A stretch of DNA of 64,000 nucleotides from Mycolicibacterium crocinum (GCF_022370635.2 NZ_CP092362.2:620001-684000); one strand, 5' to 3'. Positions 46,756 to 56,425 are shown, counted from the stretch's first letter. Notes: generated from the letters alone by a model not told the origin. Numbers and translations are program-made.

Positions 46756-47532
46756 GTGCCCCGTCCCGTCGCCCTGATCACCGGCCCCACCGCGGGCCTT
46801 GGTGCGGGCTATGCCCGCAGGTATGCGCGCGACGGGTACGACCTCGTTCTGGTCGCCCGCACCGTGGAACGGCTCGACGACCTCGCCGCCGAGCTGAGGG
46901 CCGCCAACGGTGTCGACGTCGAGGTGCTGGCCGCCGACCTCACTGAGGCAGCCGACCGCGAGAAGGTCGCCGATCGGTTGGCCGCCGGGGTCCAGGTGTT
47001 GGTCAACAATGCGGGGTTCGGGACGTCCGGCGAGTTCTGGACCGCCGACCCCAACCAGCTGCAGGCCCAGCTCGACGTCAATGTCACCGCCGTCATGCAC
47101 TTCACCCGTGCGGCGCTACCGCCGATGATCGAGGCGGGCTCGGGCACAGTGATCAACATCGCCAGCGTCGCCGGGCTTCTGCCGGGACGCGGGTCCACCT
47201 ACTCGGCGTCGAAGGCCTGGGTGGTGTCGTTCACCGAAGGCCTGGCCAACGGCCTGGAGGGCACCGGCGTGAGCGTCCACGCCGTCTGCCCGGGATTCGT
47301 GCACACCGAGTTTCACGAACGGGCCGGCATCGACATGAAGTCGATTCCGAACATTCTGTGGCTCAACGTCGACGATGTTGTCGCCGAGAGCCTGGCCGAT
47401 GTGGCCAAGGGCAAGGTCATCAGCATTCCCGGCCTGCAGTACAAGGTTCTGACCTCGGCCGGCCGGCTGGTTCCGCGGGGGCTGGTCCGCGCGGTCAACA
47501 AAACGATGGGACGAGGCCGTGGGCGCACCTGA
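46756..47532 (+). CDS. Short-chain dehydrogenase/reductase
   Basis: 258 residues, GTG start. GPTAGLGAGYARR cofactor loop, R-rich NADP preference (VARTVERL), NNAGFG, the serine in NIASVAG and YSASK catalytic pair. It resembles mycobacterial SDRs that reduce ketones or long-chain acyl intermediates. It overlaps pyrE by 14 bp. Confidence 0.9.
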   Translation: MPRPVALITGPTAGLGAGYARRYARDGYDLVLVARTVERLDDLAAELRAANGVDVEVLAADLTEAADREKVADRLAAGVQVLVNNAGFGTSGEFWTADPNQLQAQLDVNVTAVMHFTRAALPPMIEAGSGTVINIASVAGLLPGRGSTYSASKAWVVSFTEGLANGLEGTGVSVHAVCPGFVHTEFHERAGIDMKSIPNILWLNVDDVVAESLADVAKGKVISIPGLQYKVLTSAGRLVPRGLVRAVNKTMGRGRGRT

Positions 47533-48079
47533 ACTCAACGTCACCGAACGCGCCGAGCTCGCCGAGCTGGTGCGCCAGCTGTCGGTGGTGTTCGGCCGCG
47601 TCACGCTGTCGTCGGGCAAGGAGGCCGACTACTACGTCGACTTGCGGCGCGCCACACTGCATCACCGGGCAGCCCCGCTGATCGGCCGGTTGGTGCGCGA
47701 GCTCACGGCAGACTGGGACTACACCGCAGTTGGCGGGCTGACCATGGGGGCCGACCCGGTGGCCAGTGCCGTCATGCACGCGCCGGGTCGCCCGATCGAC
47801 GCCTTCGTGGTGCGCAAAGCAGTGAAAAGCCATGGCATGCAACGGCTCATCGAAGGCGCCGAGGTATCGGGTCAGCGGGTGCTGGTGGTCGAGGACACCA
47901 GCACCACCGGCGGTTCGGCGCTGACCGCCGTGAACTCGGTGCGTGAGGCAGGCGGAATCGTGGTGGGTGTCGCGACTGTGGTGGACCGGTCCACCGGGGC
48001 GGCCGAGGCGATCGAAGCCGAGGGTATTCCCTACCGAAGTGTGCTGGGTCTGTCAGACCTGGGCTTGCCCGAATCCTGA
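47519..48079 (+). CDS. pyrE: Orotate phosphoribosyltransferase
   Basis: 186 residues from GTG 47519, inside the end of the SDR gene. The PRPP-binding motif VLVVEDTSTTGGS, the FVVRKAVKSHG loop and TLSSGKEADYYVDLRR near the N terminus identify OPRT. It makes orotidine monophosphate in pyrimidine synthesis. Synteny with M. tuberculosis Rv0382c supports the call. Confidence 0.96.
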   Translation: MGAPELNVTERAELAELVRQLSVVFGRVTLSSGKEADYYVDLRRATLHHRAAPLIGRLVRELTADWDYTAVGGLTMGADPVASAVMHAPGRPIDAFVVRKAVKSHGMQRLIEGAEVSGQRVLVVEDTSTTGGSALTAVNSVREAGGIVVGVATVVDRSTGAAEAIEAEGIPYRSVLGLSDLGLPES

Positions 48080-48087
48080 CGGTCACG

Positions 48088-48861
48088 GTGGAAATCGATG
48101 AGGGGCCCGGCGAGGCCTCGGAATGGCAGTGGGATGACGTCGTCGACGTGATCTGTGCCGGTGCAGGCCCGGGCGCGCTCGCCCACGCGATCTGCTGCGC
48201 CGACCATGACCTGGACGTCGAACTCGCCGATGCCGAGATCTCCTGGCGGAGTGCTGATCCCGATATTGCGGCTTATCTGCAATCGATGACCGAGGACCTC
48301 GGGCTATCCGACACGCCCGCCACGGATCTGGAGTTGTCCGCTGAACGGGCCAAGCCGGTGCCGGTCAAGACCGATCGCCGCGCGACGATCGAGCCGTTCT
48401 TCGGATCCCGGCTGCGGGATTGGTCAGTGCGGTGCATCGCCTCGCCGTTCGGCGTGATCTATAGCCAGATACCCGATTTTCTGACGCCGATGCGTGCCGA
48501 CGGCGGCGAGACGATCCGGGTCGCCGCATTGGGCAGCTTCCGGCCCGACGGTGATCAGCCTGGCGCTGCGCTGACTGAGTGGCTGCGCGGGCAGGTGCGT
48601 GAACGCGAGATCTATGGCGAAGCCGGTATGGCGTTGCAGCGATTGATCTTTGAAGAAGGTCGCATAGCGGGTGCAGAGCTGTCCACCCCGGACGGAACCC
48701 GGCTGGTGCGTGCGACACACGGAGTTGCGCTGTCGGTCGGAGCGTCGCCCGCCGACGCTGACTGGCCGGTTCAGGACGAATTTCCCGACGGCGCACAGGT
48801 CGCCGTCGTGAGTCGAACGGCCAGCCGCTTCGGCCGTGTCGAGCTGTTGTACAGCTCCTGA
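48088..48861 (+). CDS. Degenerate Rossmann-type FAD-binding-like protein
   Basis: 257 residues, GTG start. The N terminus DVVDVICAGAGPGALAHAI resembles the FAD-binding start of flavoprotein dehydrogenases, but the third Gly of GxGxxG is Ala and the downstream GD-type motif of a complete enzyme is absent. It may be an Rv0381c relative by position. It may bind nucleotide without catalysis; uncertain. Confidence 0.65.
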   Translation: MEIDEGPGEASEWQWDDVVDVICAGAGPGALAHAICCADHDLDVELADAEISWRSADPDIAAYLQSMTEDLGLSDTPATDLELSAERAKPVPVKTDRRATIEPFFGSRLRDWSVRCIASPFGVIYSQIPDFLTPMRADGGETIRVAALGSFRPDGDQPGAALTEWLRGQVREREIYGEAGMALQRLIFEEGRIAGAELSTPDGTRLVRATHGVALSVGASPADADWPVQDEFPDGAQVAVVSRTASRFGRVELLYSS

Positions 48862-48862
48862 G

Positions 48863-50737
48863 TCAGTTCCTGCTCTGAGCGGCGAAGTCCACCGGGATAA
48901 CGCCTTTGGCGAACAACTCGGCCATGGCATCGGCCGGAATGGGGCGGGACAACAGGAAGCCCTGAGCCCGGTGGCAGCCGTGCTGCAGTAGCGTCATCGC
49001 CGCGGTCGGCGACTCGACGCCCTCCGCGACGAGTTCGAGGTTGAACGCCTCGGCCAGTGCGATGACGGCGCGGATGATCGCCAGGTCTTCGGGATTGGTG
49101 CCCAGATCGAGAACGAAGCTCTTGTCGATCTTGAGGGTGTCCACCGGGAGCGATTTCAGATGGGTGAGCACGCTGTATCCGGTACCGAAGTCGTCGATGG
49201 CGATTTGCACACCGACCTCTTTGAGTCCGGCCAACGTGATGCGAGTGGTCTCAATGTCTTGCACCACAACGCTTTCGGTAATCTCCAGGCAGACCGATTT
49301 GCCGTCGAGACCGAACTCGGCGATCGTCTCGGCCACCGACTCGACGAATCCGTCGGCGACCAGTTGCACGGGGGACACGTTGATGCGGATGACCGCATTC
49401 TTGCCGATGCCGCTTGCCTGCCAGATGCTGAACTGCTCACATGCGGCGCGCATCACCCAGCGGCCGAGGTCGCCTGCCAGATTGATGGATTCGGCGACGT
49501 GGATGAACGAGTCCGGTAGCAGCAGGCCACGGGTCGGGTGCTGCCAGCGCACCAGCGCCTCGGTCGCCAGGATCTCCCCTGTGCGCATGTCGACCTCGGG
49601 CAGATAGTGCAGGAGCAACGACCCCGTGTCGATCACTCCCTGCAGATGCAGCTCGATGTCATTGCGGAACTCGCTCTTCAGCGACATCTCGTCGGTGAAG
49701 ACCGCGATCTTGTTGCCGCCGGCGTTCTTGGCATTCAGCACCGCCTGGTCGGCACGACGCAGAAGATCCGAAGTGGTGTCGCGGCCCGGAACACCCAATG
49801 CGACACCGGCACTGACCGTGCGGGTGAGCATCTCTCCACCGATCGTCACCCGGTCGCGTAGCGCCTCCTGCAGCCGATGGGCGAGTGCCTCGGCGGTTTC
49901 GGCGTCCACCGGACCGGCAGGCACAATCACGAACTCGTCACCACCGAGGCGGGCGATCACGTCGCTTTCACCGGATTCCTCACGCAGCCGTTCGGCGAAC
50001 GCCTGGATGAACCAATCACCGGCATGATGGCCGAGGTAGTCGTTGATGGCTTTGAGCCGGTCGAGGTCGAGGAACAACACCGCGACCGGACCTGGCTGCC
50101 CGGCGCGCAACCGCTCGTCGAGGTGAGCCAACAGTGCCCGGCGGTTGTGCAGACCGGTCAGGTCGTCGTGCTCGGCGAGGTAGCGCAGCTGGTCCTCGGC
50201 GACCACGCGCGCCTGTACTTGGGCGAACAACGACGCAATTGCCTTGAGCGCATTGAGCTCTTCGGGTGTCCAGTCCTTGATGCCGAACTTGATGAATCCG
50301 ATGCAGCCCGTCGTGGTGTCGCCGGACAGCAGCGGGACCGATGCCATCGACGTCAACGCCATGCCCGTGCCCTCTTCGACGAGGCGTTGGTAATCGTCTT
50401 CCGGGATCGGATCGGGACGGAAGAACACCGGCTCCTTCGCGTGCTCGGCGGCAGCGAAAACCGGGTCGGCGTCGGCGAAGTAGACGACACCCAAGGGATC
50501 GGGATCCGGGATGAACGGTCGAAGGGGCCACTCGGCGATCAGGCGCGTCGCGCGGACGCTGTGATCGTTGTAGCGCAGGAAGCTGACGTCGACCCCGAAG
50601 GATTGCACCAATTGGCCGAGAACCTCTTGCGAAACCTTCGGTGATGTCGCGGCGTCGACAGCCATCAGCTGCGTCGCGACATGCGTGACGAGATTCTCCA
50701 GGCTGTCAGCAGTCCCGGTCTCGTTAGGTGTGGTCAT
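48863..50737 (-). CDS. dcpA: GAF-GGDEF-EAL cyclic-di-GMP enzyme (Rv1354c/DcpA-like)
   Basis: A 624-residue protein, close to Rv1354c. A GAF-like sensor (about 25-170), GGDEF domain with intact LGGDEF near 264 and an EAL domain with TEALVRWQHP near 390 and intact downstream acids (IDDFGTGYSVLTHLKSLP). It is probably a bifunctional diguanylate cyclase/phosphodiesterase, as in the M. smegmatis orthologue. The unknown gene at 50795 lies 57 bases upstream on the same strand. Confidence 0.92.
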   Translation of the reverse strand: MTTPNETGTADSLENLVTHVATQLMAVDAATSPKVSQEVLGQLVQSFGVDVSFLRYNDHSVRATRLIAEWPLRPFIPDPDPLGVVYFADADPVFAAAEHAKEPVFFRPDPIPEDDYQRLVEEGTGMALTSMASVPLLSGDTTTGCIGFIKFGIKDWTPEELNALKAIASLFAQVQARVVAEDQLRYLAEHDDLTGLHNRRALLAHLDERLRAGQPGPVAVLFLDLDRLKAINDYLGHHAGDWFIQAFAERLREESGESDVIARLGGDEFVIVPAGPVDAETAEALAHRLQEALRDRVTIGGEMLTRTVSAGVALGVPGRDTTSDLLRRADQAVLNAKNAGGNKIAVFTDEMSLKSEFRNDIELHLQGVIDTGSLLLHYLPEVDMRTGEILATEALVRWQHPTRGLLLPDSFIHVAESINLAGDLGRWVMRAACEQFSIWQASGIGKNAVIRINVSPVQLVADGFVESVAETIAEFGLDGKSVCLEITESVVVQDIETTRITLAGLKEVGVQIAIDDFGTGYSVLTHLKSLPVDTLKIDKSFVLDLGTNPEDLAIIRAVIALAEAFNLELVAEGVESPTAAMTLLQHGCHRAQGFLLSRPIPADAMAELFAKGVIPVDFAAQSRN

Positions 50738-50794
50738 CGTGCCATCTCGTGATTAGCGGAGCTTAGGAGATGGTATCGGTTTGTTGCCGTCTGG

Positions 50795-51550
50795 CTAGCT
50801 TCCACTCCCGGCCAGCAAGCCAAAGCCACTGAACTCGTCGGAGATGTCCGCCAGCATGCGCATCTCCTCGACGATCTTGGCCAACTGTTTCGGCTCGGCG
50901 TGGTTGGCGAAGGTGCGCCGATCCCACCACATCATCTTCGTGCGGTAGCGGTCGGTGGGATACGCCGCAGCCGGGATCTTGGTGGCCACAACCCCACCCG
51001 AGGTGCTCCACCGGTCCAGCACGTGTGCGGCGGCGGTCGCCAGGATGAACTGGGCGCCCAGCAGGCTCATCGTCGGGAACGCAGTGCGCGCGAAGACGCG
51101 GGTCAACTCTCCGCTGCGAGCGGGATCGTCACTCACCCACGCCGACTTCATCTCCACCACGCCGAACGGCAGCCGGTCGGTGATCATCTTGCGGACCGCC
51201 TCCTGGCCCGGCTGGCCCGCCCATTCGACGATCGCATGGGATTCGTCGGCGCTGAGGTACGGACCCTTGGCCCGTAAACCGCCCAGCATCTTCCCGCTCT
51301 CGTCGAGCGCTGTGTAGAACAGCGTGGTGTCGCGGCCGTCGCGGAACGAGTCGATGTCCAGTGCCGCTTCCACACCGTGCTTCTCGTAACTTTGCAACGC
51401 TCCCTGCAAATAATCGTTCCATAGCCCTGGTTCGCTGTCGGGTTGCGCGAGCACGATCGTGCACCCGGTATCGGCGTCGCGCCAGCTAATGGTTTCAGGG
51501 AGTGTGTAGAGCTTTTCGTCCGGAAAGGCCAACACTGAAGCGTTCATCAT
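50795..51550 (-). CDS. Hypothetical protein upstream of dcpA
   Basis: 251 residues from ATG 51550 (51547 also possible). A soluble mixed alpha/beta protein with DAESRDGRDTTLFYTALD-like and TAFPTMSLLGAQFILATAA segments and a C-terminal helix. The pattern loosely recalls N-acyltransferases of the GNAT/FeeM type, but I cannot confirm it. It may be regulated by, or feed into, the cyclic-di-GMP enzyme downstream. Confidence 0.6.
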   Translation of the reverse strand: MMNASVLAFPDEKLYTLPETISWRDADTGCTIVLAQPDSEPGLWNDYLQGALQSYEKHGVEAALDIDSFRDGRDTTLFYTALDESGKMLGGLRAKGPYLSADESHAIVEWAGQPGQEAVRKMITDRLPFGVVEMKSAWVSDDPARSGELTRVFARTAFPTMSLLGAQFILATAAAHVLDRWSTSGGVVATKIPAAAYPTDRYRTKMMWWDRRTFANHAEPKQLAKIVEEMRMLADISDEFSGFGLLAGSGS

Positions 51551-51969
51551 TTCCCATCTTTCGGGGGGCCTGCGGTAGGAGGTTCCGCAGCGGATACCGA
51601 GGTGAAACAGGGGGTTTTTATTCGAACTTGCAAATATCAGTATCTCGCCGGAAGGTGCCAAGACTCCAGCCATTAGCCGGAAAAGCGCAGGTTACCGGGG
51701 GGTAGCCGACGAATTCCGTCGAAAACACCGCTCCTCGACACGGCTTGCGTGAACACCTGTGTGCACAGAATTCCTGGTCAAGGGCGGCGTCGCTGCCAAG
51801 CGAACTGGAGACCCTAGACTCTTCATCGGCAGTGACCGATCCGTTATTACCGGCGCCCGATGGGGCGAAAGGTATGTGCGGAGTGTGATGTGGGGGGCGG
51901 AAAGGGCGTTGCGTGACCTGTATCGCACCCGTGTGGTCATCCCACGAGGACGCAGTGTCGCGGCGGATA
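51551..51969. other. Intergenic region before the RNA methyltransferase locus
   Basis: About 420 bases with no convincing gene in either direction. The G+C looks lower than around it. It must hold the promoter of the gene at 51550 and probably that of the downstream genes. I see no tRNA fold or clear operator. Confidence 0.45.
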
Positions 51970-52176
51970 ATGACCGCCCTGGTCATCGCAATTCCGGCCA
52001 TTGCCAGCATGATCTGCGCATGTCGGTGCTCAGATCGTCCCAGCAAATGGAGTTATGGCAACGGATTGGCGCAGATTGAGGAATCGTCGGCGCTGCCGGG
52101 ACCGAAGGTCAAAGTTGCTGGATTTCGCTGGAGCGGTGAATTCGTATTACTCGACTCCGACCCCGCCCGCGGGTGA
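51970..52176 (+). CDS. Possible small membrane/secreted protein
   Basis: 68 residues from ATG 51970. It has a short hydrophobic N terminus (MTALVIAIPAIASMICACRC) that could be a signal or anchor, then a polar domain (VKVAGFRWSGEFVLLDSDPARG). It ends 3 bases before the next gene. The coherent C terminus and spacing support it, but it may be spurious. Confidence 0.35.
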   Translation: MTALVIAIPAIASMICACRCSDRPSKWSYGNGLAQIEESSALPGPKVKVAGFRWSGEFVLLDSDPARG

Positions 52177-52179
52177 CTC

Positions 52180-52824
52180 GTGACTGAAGCGGGCCCGACC
52201 GAGTGGAGCACCGGGGACCCGGGCGTCGGTCCCTGGGACGGGGAGCTGCCCGACGATCCTCGCTACGACGCGGAACTGTTGCGCCACGGCGATAGTCGCA
52301 ACGTCGTCGACGCCTACCGCTATTGGACGCGGGAGGCGATCATCGCCGACATCGATCGGCGCAGGCACCCGCTGCACATCGCGATCGAGAACTTCGGAAA
52401 CGACGCCAACATCGGTGCGGTGGTCCGCACCGCCAACGCGTTCGCCGTCGACACGGTGCACATCGTCGGTCGGCGACGGTGGAACCGGCGCGGGGCCATG
52501 GTGACCGACCGCTACCAACGGCTGACCCACCACGAGAACACCGAGGACCTGTTGGCTTTTGCCGCCGGTGCGGGACTTGTCGTCGTCGCGGTGGACAACA
52601 TCCCGGGCGCTGTGCCGCTGGAAACCACCGCGCTGCCGCGAGATTGCGTGCTGGTGTTCGGCCAGGAGGGACCGGGCATCTCCGAGGCCGCCCGAGACGG
52701 GGCGGCGGCCACCGTGTCGATCGCGCAGTTCGGTTCGACGCGCAGCATCAACGCCGCCGTCGCGGCCGGCATCGCGATGCACGCCTGGATCAGGCAATGG
52801 GCCGATCTGACGCAGGCTTGGTAG
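52180..52824 (+). CDS. SpoU-family (TrmH-like) RNA 2'-O-methyltransferase (Rv0380c homologue)
   Basis: 214 residues, GTG start. The SPOUT knot motifs are present: IENFGNDANIGAVVRTANAF near the N terminus, LVFGQEGPGI, and the C-terminal SINAAVAAGIAMHAW SAM-binding loop. It methylates a tRNA or rRNA ribose; the target is unknown. The position relative to pyrE matches Rv0380c. Confidence 0.9.
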   Translation: MTEAGPTEWSTGDPGVGPWDGELPDDPRYDAELLRHGDSRNVVDAYRYWTREAIIADIDRRRHPLHIAIENFGNDANIGAVVRTANAFAVDTVHIVGRRRWNRRGAMVTDRYQRLTHHENTEDLLAFAAGAGLVVVAVDNIPGAVPLETTALPRDCVLVFGQEGPGISEAARDGAAATVSIAQFGSTRSINAAVAAGIAMHAWIRQWADLTQAW

Positions 52825-52839
52825 GGCAGGATTGACGGC

Positions 52840-53934
52840 ATGGACCAGCTGTGGGCGAACCGCGCTGCCAGTGCCGAAGCGGCGATCGCGAAACGCCATC
52901 GACGTCGGCTCTGGGGTCTGCCCGGAACACAGCTCGGAGTCGTGAGTTGGCCGTCCACCCGGCGCGACCGGCTCTTCGGCACATGGCATTACTGGTGGCA
53001 GTCCCATCTGCTCGACTGCCTGGTCGACGCGCAGGTGCGCGACCCACAGGCCACGCGCCTGGCCGAGATCAAGCGGCAGATCCGCGGCCACCGGCTGCGC
53101 AACAACGGTCGCTGGACCAACAGCTACTACGACGACATGGCCTGGCTGGCACTGGCGCTCGAACGCGCGCAACGGCTGGCCGGCGCCGATCGGTCCCGCG
53201 CCCTGAAGACGCTGTGCGACCAGTTCGTCACGTCCTGGGTGCCCGAAGACGGCGGCGGAATCCCTTGGCGCAAACAGGATCAGTTCTTCAATGCGCCCGC
53301 CAACGGTCCGGCGGGCATCTTCCTGGCCCGCTATGACGACCGGCTGCGCCGGGCGCAGCAGATGGCCGACTGGATCGAGGAAACCCTGCTCGACCCCGAA
53401 ACCCATCTGGTGTTCGACGGCATCAAGGGTGGCTCGCTGGTGCGCGCTCAGTACACCTACTGTCAGGGCGTCGTGCTGGGGTTGGAGACCGAACTGGCTG
53501 CGCGCACCGACGACGACCGGCATTCCGAACGGGCCCGGCGGCTGGTGGCAGCGATTGCCGAACACATGGCACCCGACGGAATCGTGACCGGAGCCGGCGG
53601 CGGTGACGGCGGTCTGTTCGCGGGGATCACGGCGCGGTATCTCGCACTTGCGGCGACGGACCTGCCTGGCGACGCGGCCCAGGACACTCGCGAGGAGGCC
53701 CGCGCTATCGTGCTGGCCTCGGCTCAGGCCGCGTGGGACAACCGTCAGAGTGTGGACGGCCTGCCGCTGTTCGGCCCCTCCTGGGGCACCACAGCGGAGG
53801 TCCCCTCCGCCGGTGGCGGACAGGCACAATTCATCGAGGGGGCGGTGAACTCCTCGCAGACACCCGAGCGGGACCTGTCTGTACAACTCTCGGGTTGGAT
53901 GTTGATGGAGGCGGCACATACGGTGACAGCGTGA
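52840..53934 (+). CDS. Glycoside hydrolase family 76-like (alpha-1,6-mannanase type)
   Basis: A 364-residue (alpha/alpha)6-barrel pattern with the catalytic Asp pair in SYYDDMAWLALALER, plus GGIPWRKQDQFFNAPANGPA and GGDGGLFAGITARYLAL. No signal peptide is visible. GH76 enzymes cut alpha-1,6-mannan, the backbone of lipomannan/lipoarabinomannan, so an envelope-remodelling or recycling role is plausible. The stop overlaps the GTG of nhaA. Confidence 0.85.
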   Translation: MDQLWANRAASAEAAIAKRHRRRLWGLPGTQLGVVSWPSTRRDRLFGTWHYWWQSHLLDCLVDAQVRDPQATRLAEIKRQIRGHRLRNNGRWTNSYYDDMAWLALALERAQRLAGADRSRALKTLCDQFVTSWVPEDGGGIPWRKQDQFFNAPANGPAGIFLARYDDRLRRAQQMADWIEETLLDPETHLVFDGIKGGSLVRAQYTYCQGVVLGLETELAARTDDDRHSERARRLVAAIAEHMAPDGIVTGAGGGDGGLFAGITARYLALAATDLPGDAAQDTREEARAIVLASAQAAWDNRQSVDGLPLFGPSWGTTAEVPSAGGGQAQFIEGAVNSSQTPERDLSVQLSGWMLMEAAHTVTA

Positions 53935-55748
53935 AAGGCAGCCGGCTGGGTCGCGACCCGACAGCGATGCGATTCGGTGAAAACGCCGCTGCGGCCCTAC
54001 TGCTGACGTTCACCCTGTTGGCCATCCTGTGGGCGAATTCGCCCTGGGCGCACACCTATTCCGAGTTCTGGGAGACGCACGTCGGTCTCAGCTTCGGAAA
54101 CATGCACGGCCAGCTGACGGTCAAGGAACTCGTCAACGACGCGCTGATGGCGTTCTTCTTCTTCATCGTGGGCCTGGAAGTCAAGGCCCAGTTCACCATC
54201 GGTGAACTCACCGAGCGCTCGCGCGCTGTGGTGCCGGTGGTCGCGGCGGTGGCCGGGCTGATCCTGCCCGCGGTGATCTTCCTGCTCTTCAACCCGACTG
54301 GCGACAACGCGAGCGCATGGGGTGTGGTGATCTCCACCGACACTGCGTTCCTCGTCGGCGCGCTGGCGATCATCGCACCCAAGTACCCGGCGCGGCTGCG
54401 GACCTTCCTACTCACCCTGGCCGTGGTCGACGACGTGGGCGCCCTGGCCGCCATCGCACTGTTCTACTCCGAGCGGATCCGGGTCATCCCGCTGGTGATC
54501 GCCGTCGTTCTCTTCGCCGCGCTGATCGCGGTGCGCTACCTTCCCGCGGCAATCCGCGGGATCGCGTATTCGATTCTGGCCGTTGCGTTGTGGCTGGCGC
54601 TGTTCAACGGTGGCGTGCACCCGACCCTCGCCGGTGTGGTGGTCGCGCTGGTGATCCCGGTCTTCACACCCGAGCGCCAACGGGTCGAGGCCGCAATCGA
54701 TGTCATCCGGGCGTTCCGTCAGTCACCGAACTCGGAATACGCCCGCGCCGCCACCCGTAGTCTGCGCGACTCGATCTCGATCAACGAACGACTGGTCACC
54801 AGCTTCGGGCCGTACGTGTCGTTCGGTGTGCTGCCGTTGTTCGCGTTGGCCAACGCCGGTGTTCGACTGGACGCCGACACCGTGCTCGCGGCACTGCACT
54901 CACCGCTGACGTGGGGTGTGGTGGCAGGTCTGGTGCTGGGCAAGCTGATCGGCATCACCGGCGCCACGTGGATCGTCCAGCGCACCGGGCTCGGCCGGCT
55001 CTCCCCGGGATTGACGTTGCGGCGCATCGCCGGCGGCGCAGCGCTGTCCGGAATCGGCTTCACGATCTCGCTGTTCATCATCGACCTGGCGATCACGAAT
55101 CCGCGCGCGGCCGACTTGGCGCGCGTCGGCGTGCTCGCGGCATCGGCCATCGCATTCGCGTTGGGCTGGGCGGTGTTCCGGCTCACCGACAAGCTCAGCC
55201 CGCCGGTTGCGGTCGGGCTCAAGCTGGTGCGCGACATCGACCCGGAACGCGACCACATCCGCGGGCGTCCGGACGCGCCGCTGACCCTGGTCGAGTACGG
55301 CGATTTCGAATGCCCCTTCTGCAGCCGGGCCACCGGGTCAATCGACGAAGTCCGTGAGCACTTCGGCGACGAACTTCGTTATGTGTGGCGCCATCTGCCG
55401 CTCGAGCGGGTGCATCCGCGGTCCCTCGACGCCGCGCGGGCCAGTGAGGCGGCCGCGCTACAGGGCAAGTTCTACGACCTCGCCGCGATGATGTTCGAGT
55501 TCCAGGACTTCCTGGAATGGCAGCACATCTACCGCTATGCCGACCAAGTCGGTTGTGACATAGCCAAATTCGACGACGACCTGCATTCGTCGCGGGTGTT
55601 GCACCGCGTTGACGATGACGCCCAGGACGCCGAGCTGATGGACCTCAACGCGACGCCGACATTCTTCGTCAACGGCGTACGGCACAAAGGCCCGTGGGAT
55701 GCGGCGAGCCTGATCCGCGCCCTGGAAGCCGGCCGCCCCGGGAGTTAG
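53931..55748 (+). CDS. nhaA: NhaA Na+/H+ antiporter fused to a DsbA-like thioredoxin domain
   Basis: 605 residues from GTG 53931, overlapping the GH76 stop. Residues 1-430 are a 12-helix NhaA antiporter (FFFFIVGLEVK, the paired Asp region VVDDVGALAAIALFY). Residues 440-605 are a thioredoxin-like domain with CPFC in FECPFCSRA and cis-Pro ATPTFFVNG. The C-terminal end would face the cytoplasm or envelope depending on topology. Full-length mycobacterial fusions of this type are known from sequence; the function of the fusion is not. Confidence 0.9.
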   Translation: MKGSRLGRDPTAMRFGENAAAALLLTFTLLAILWANSPWAHTYSEFWETHVGLSFGNMHGQLTVKELVNDALMAFFFFIVGLEVKAQFTIGELTERSRAVVPVVAAVAGLILPAVIFLLFNPTGDNASAWGVVISTDTAFLVGALAIIAPKYPARLRTFLLTLAVVDDVGALAAIALFYSERIRVIPLVIAVVLFAALIAVRYLPAAIRGIAYSILAVALWLALFNGGVHPTLAGVVVALVIPVFTPERQRVEAAIDVIRAFRQSPNSEYARAATRSLRDSISINERLVTSFGPYVSFGVLPLFALANAGVRLDADTVLAALHSPLTWGVVAGLVLGKLIGITGATWIVQRTGLGRLSPGLTLRRIAGGAALSGIGFTISLFIIDLAITNPRAADLARVGVLAASAIAFALGWAVFRLTDKLSPPVAVGLKLVRDIDPERDHIRGRPDAPLTLVEYGDFECPFCSRATGSIDEVREHFGDELRYVWRHLPLERVHPRSLDAARASEAAALQGKFYDLAAMMFEFQDFLEWQHIYRYADQVGCDIAKFDDDLHSSRVLHRVDDDAQDAELMDLNATPTFFVNGVRHKGPWDAASLIRALEAGRPGS

Positions 55749-56425
55749 GGCGCGCGCCGCCCGGCGATCATCATGATCGGCGATCCGGGTATCCGGGTCA
55801 CGGTGACGTCGACCAGGTCGGGCCGGTCGGCAAGCGCGCGGCCGTCATCGAGGTCGATCGCGCGGCCGGCGATCCAGGTCCGGAAGATCGCAAGGTTGAC
55901 CCGATCCAGGAATCGCGGCGCCTTGTAGAAAGTGATGAATCGTTCCGCGTCCTCGAAAGTGGCGCTGCGATCCGCCTCGGTGACCAACAGCGGTCCGCCA
56001 CGTTTGAGCACCCGGATGCATTCGCCCATGCCGCGGGCTTGGTCGGTCCAGTGCTTGATCGAGCCGTAGCTCAGCACGCCGTCGAACGTCTCGTCGCCGA
56101 AGTCGAGGTTCGTGGCGTCGCCGAGCTGGAACGAGACGCGGCCCGAGTAACCGGCCATCCGCTTGCTGACCCTGTCGAGCTGCGGCTGGGAGAGGTCGAT
56201 GCCGACGATGCGAAGGTCGGGGCGCTTATCGGCGAGGTACTTGGTGAACAGTCCGCCACCGCAACCGACATCCAGGACGTAGCCGTTCTGGGGGAGGTCC
56301 GGCAGGAAGTACTCGTCGACGGCATGCCGCGACTCGTAGACGGCGGGGGCGACGACGGTCTCGTACATCCAGGCATGCGCGCCGGTATAGGTGTTGGTGA
56401 TCTTGTCGAACGGTGCCATAACCAT
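55745..56425 (-). CDS. Class I SAM-dependent methyltransferase
   Basis: 226 residues. The SAM-binding loop VLDVGCGGGLFTKYL, IVGIDLSQPQLD and DGVLSYGSIKHW fit a class I Rossmann methyltransferase. Overlaps the nhaA stop by 4 bp (TTAG). It follows moeY by 43 bases on the same strand and may be the last gene of the P450-moeY-methyltransferase operon. Substrate unknown. Confidence 0.88.
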   Translation of the reverse strand: MVMAPFDKITNTYTGAHAWMYETVVAPAVYESRHAVDEYFLPDLPQNGYVLDVGCGGGLFTKYLADKRPDLRIVGIDLSQPQLDRVSKRMAGYSGRVSFQLGDATNLDFGDETFDGVLSYGSIKHWTDQARGMGECIRVLKRGGPLLVTEADRSATFEDAERFITFYKAPRFLDRVNLAIFRTWIAGRAIDLDDGRALADRPDLVDVTVTRIPGSPIMMIAGRRAP

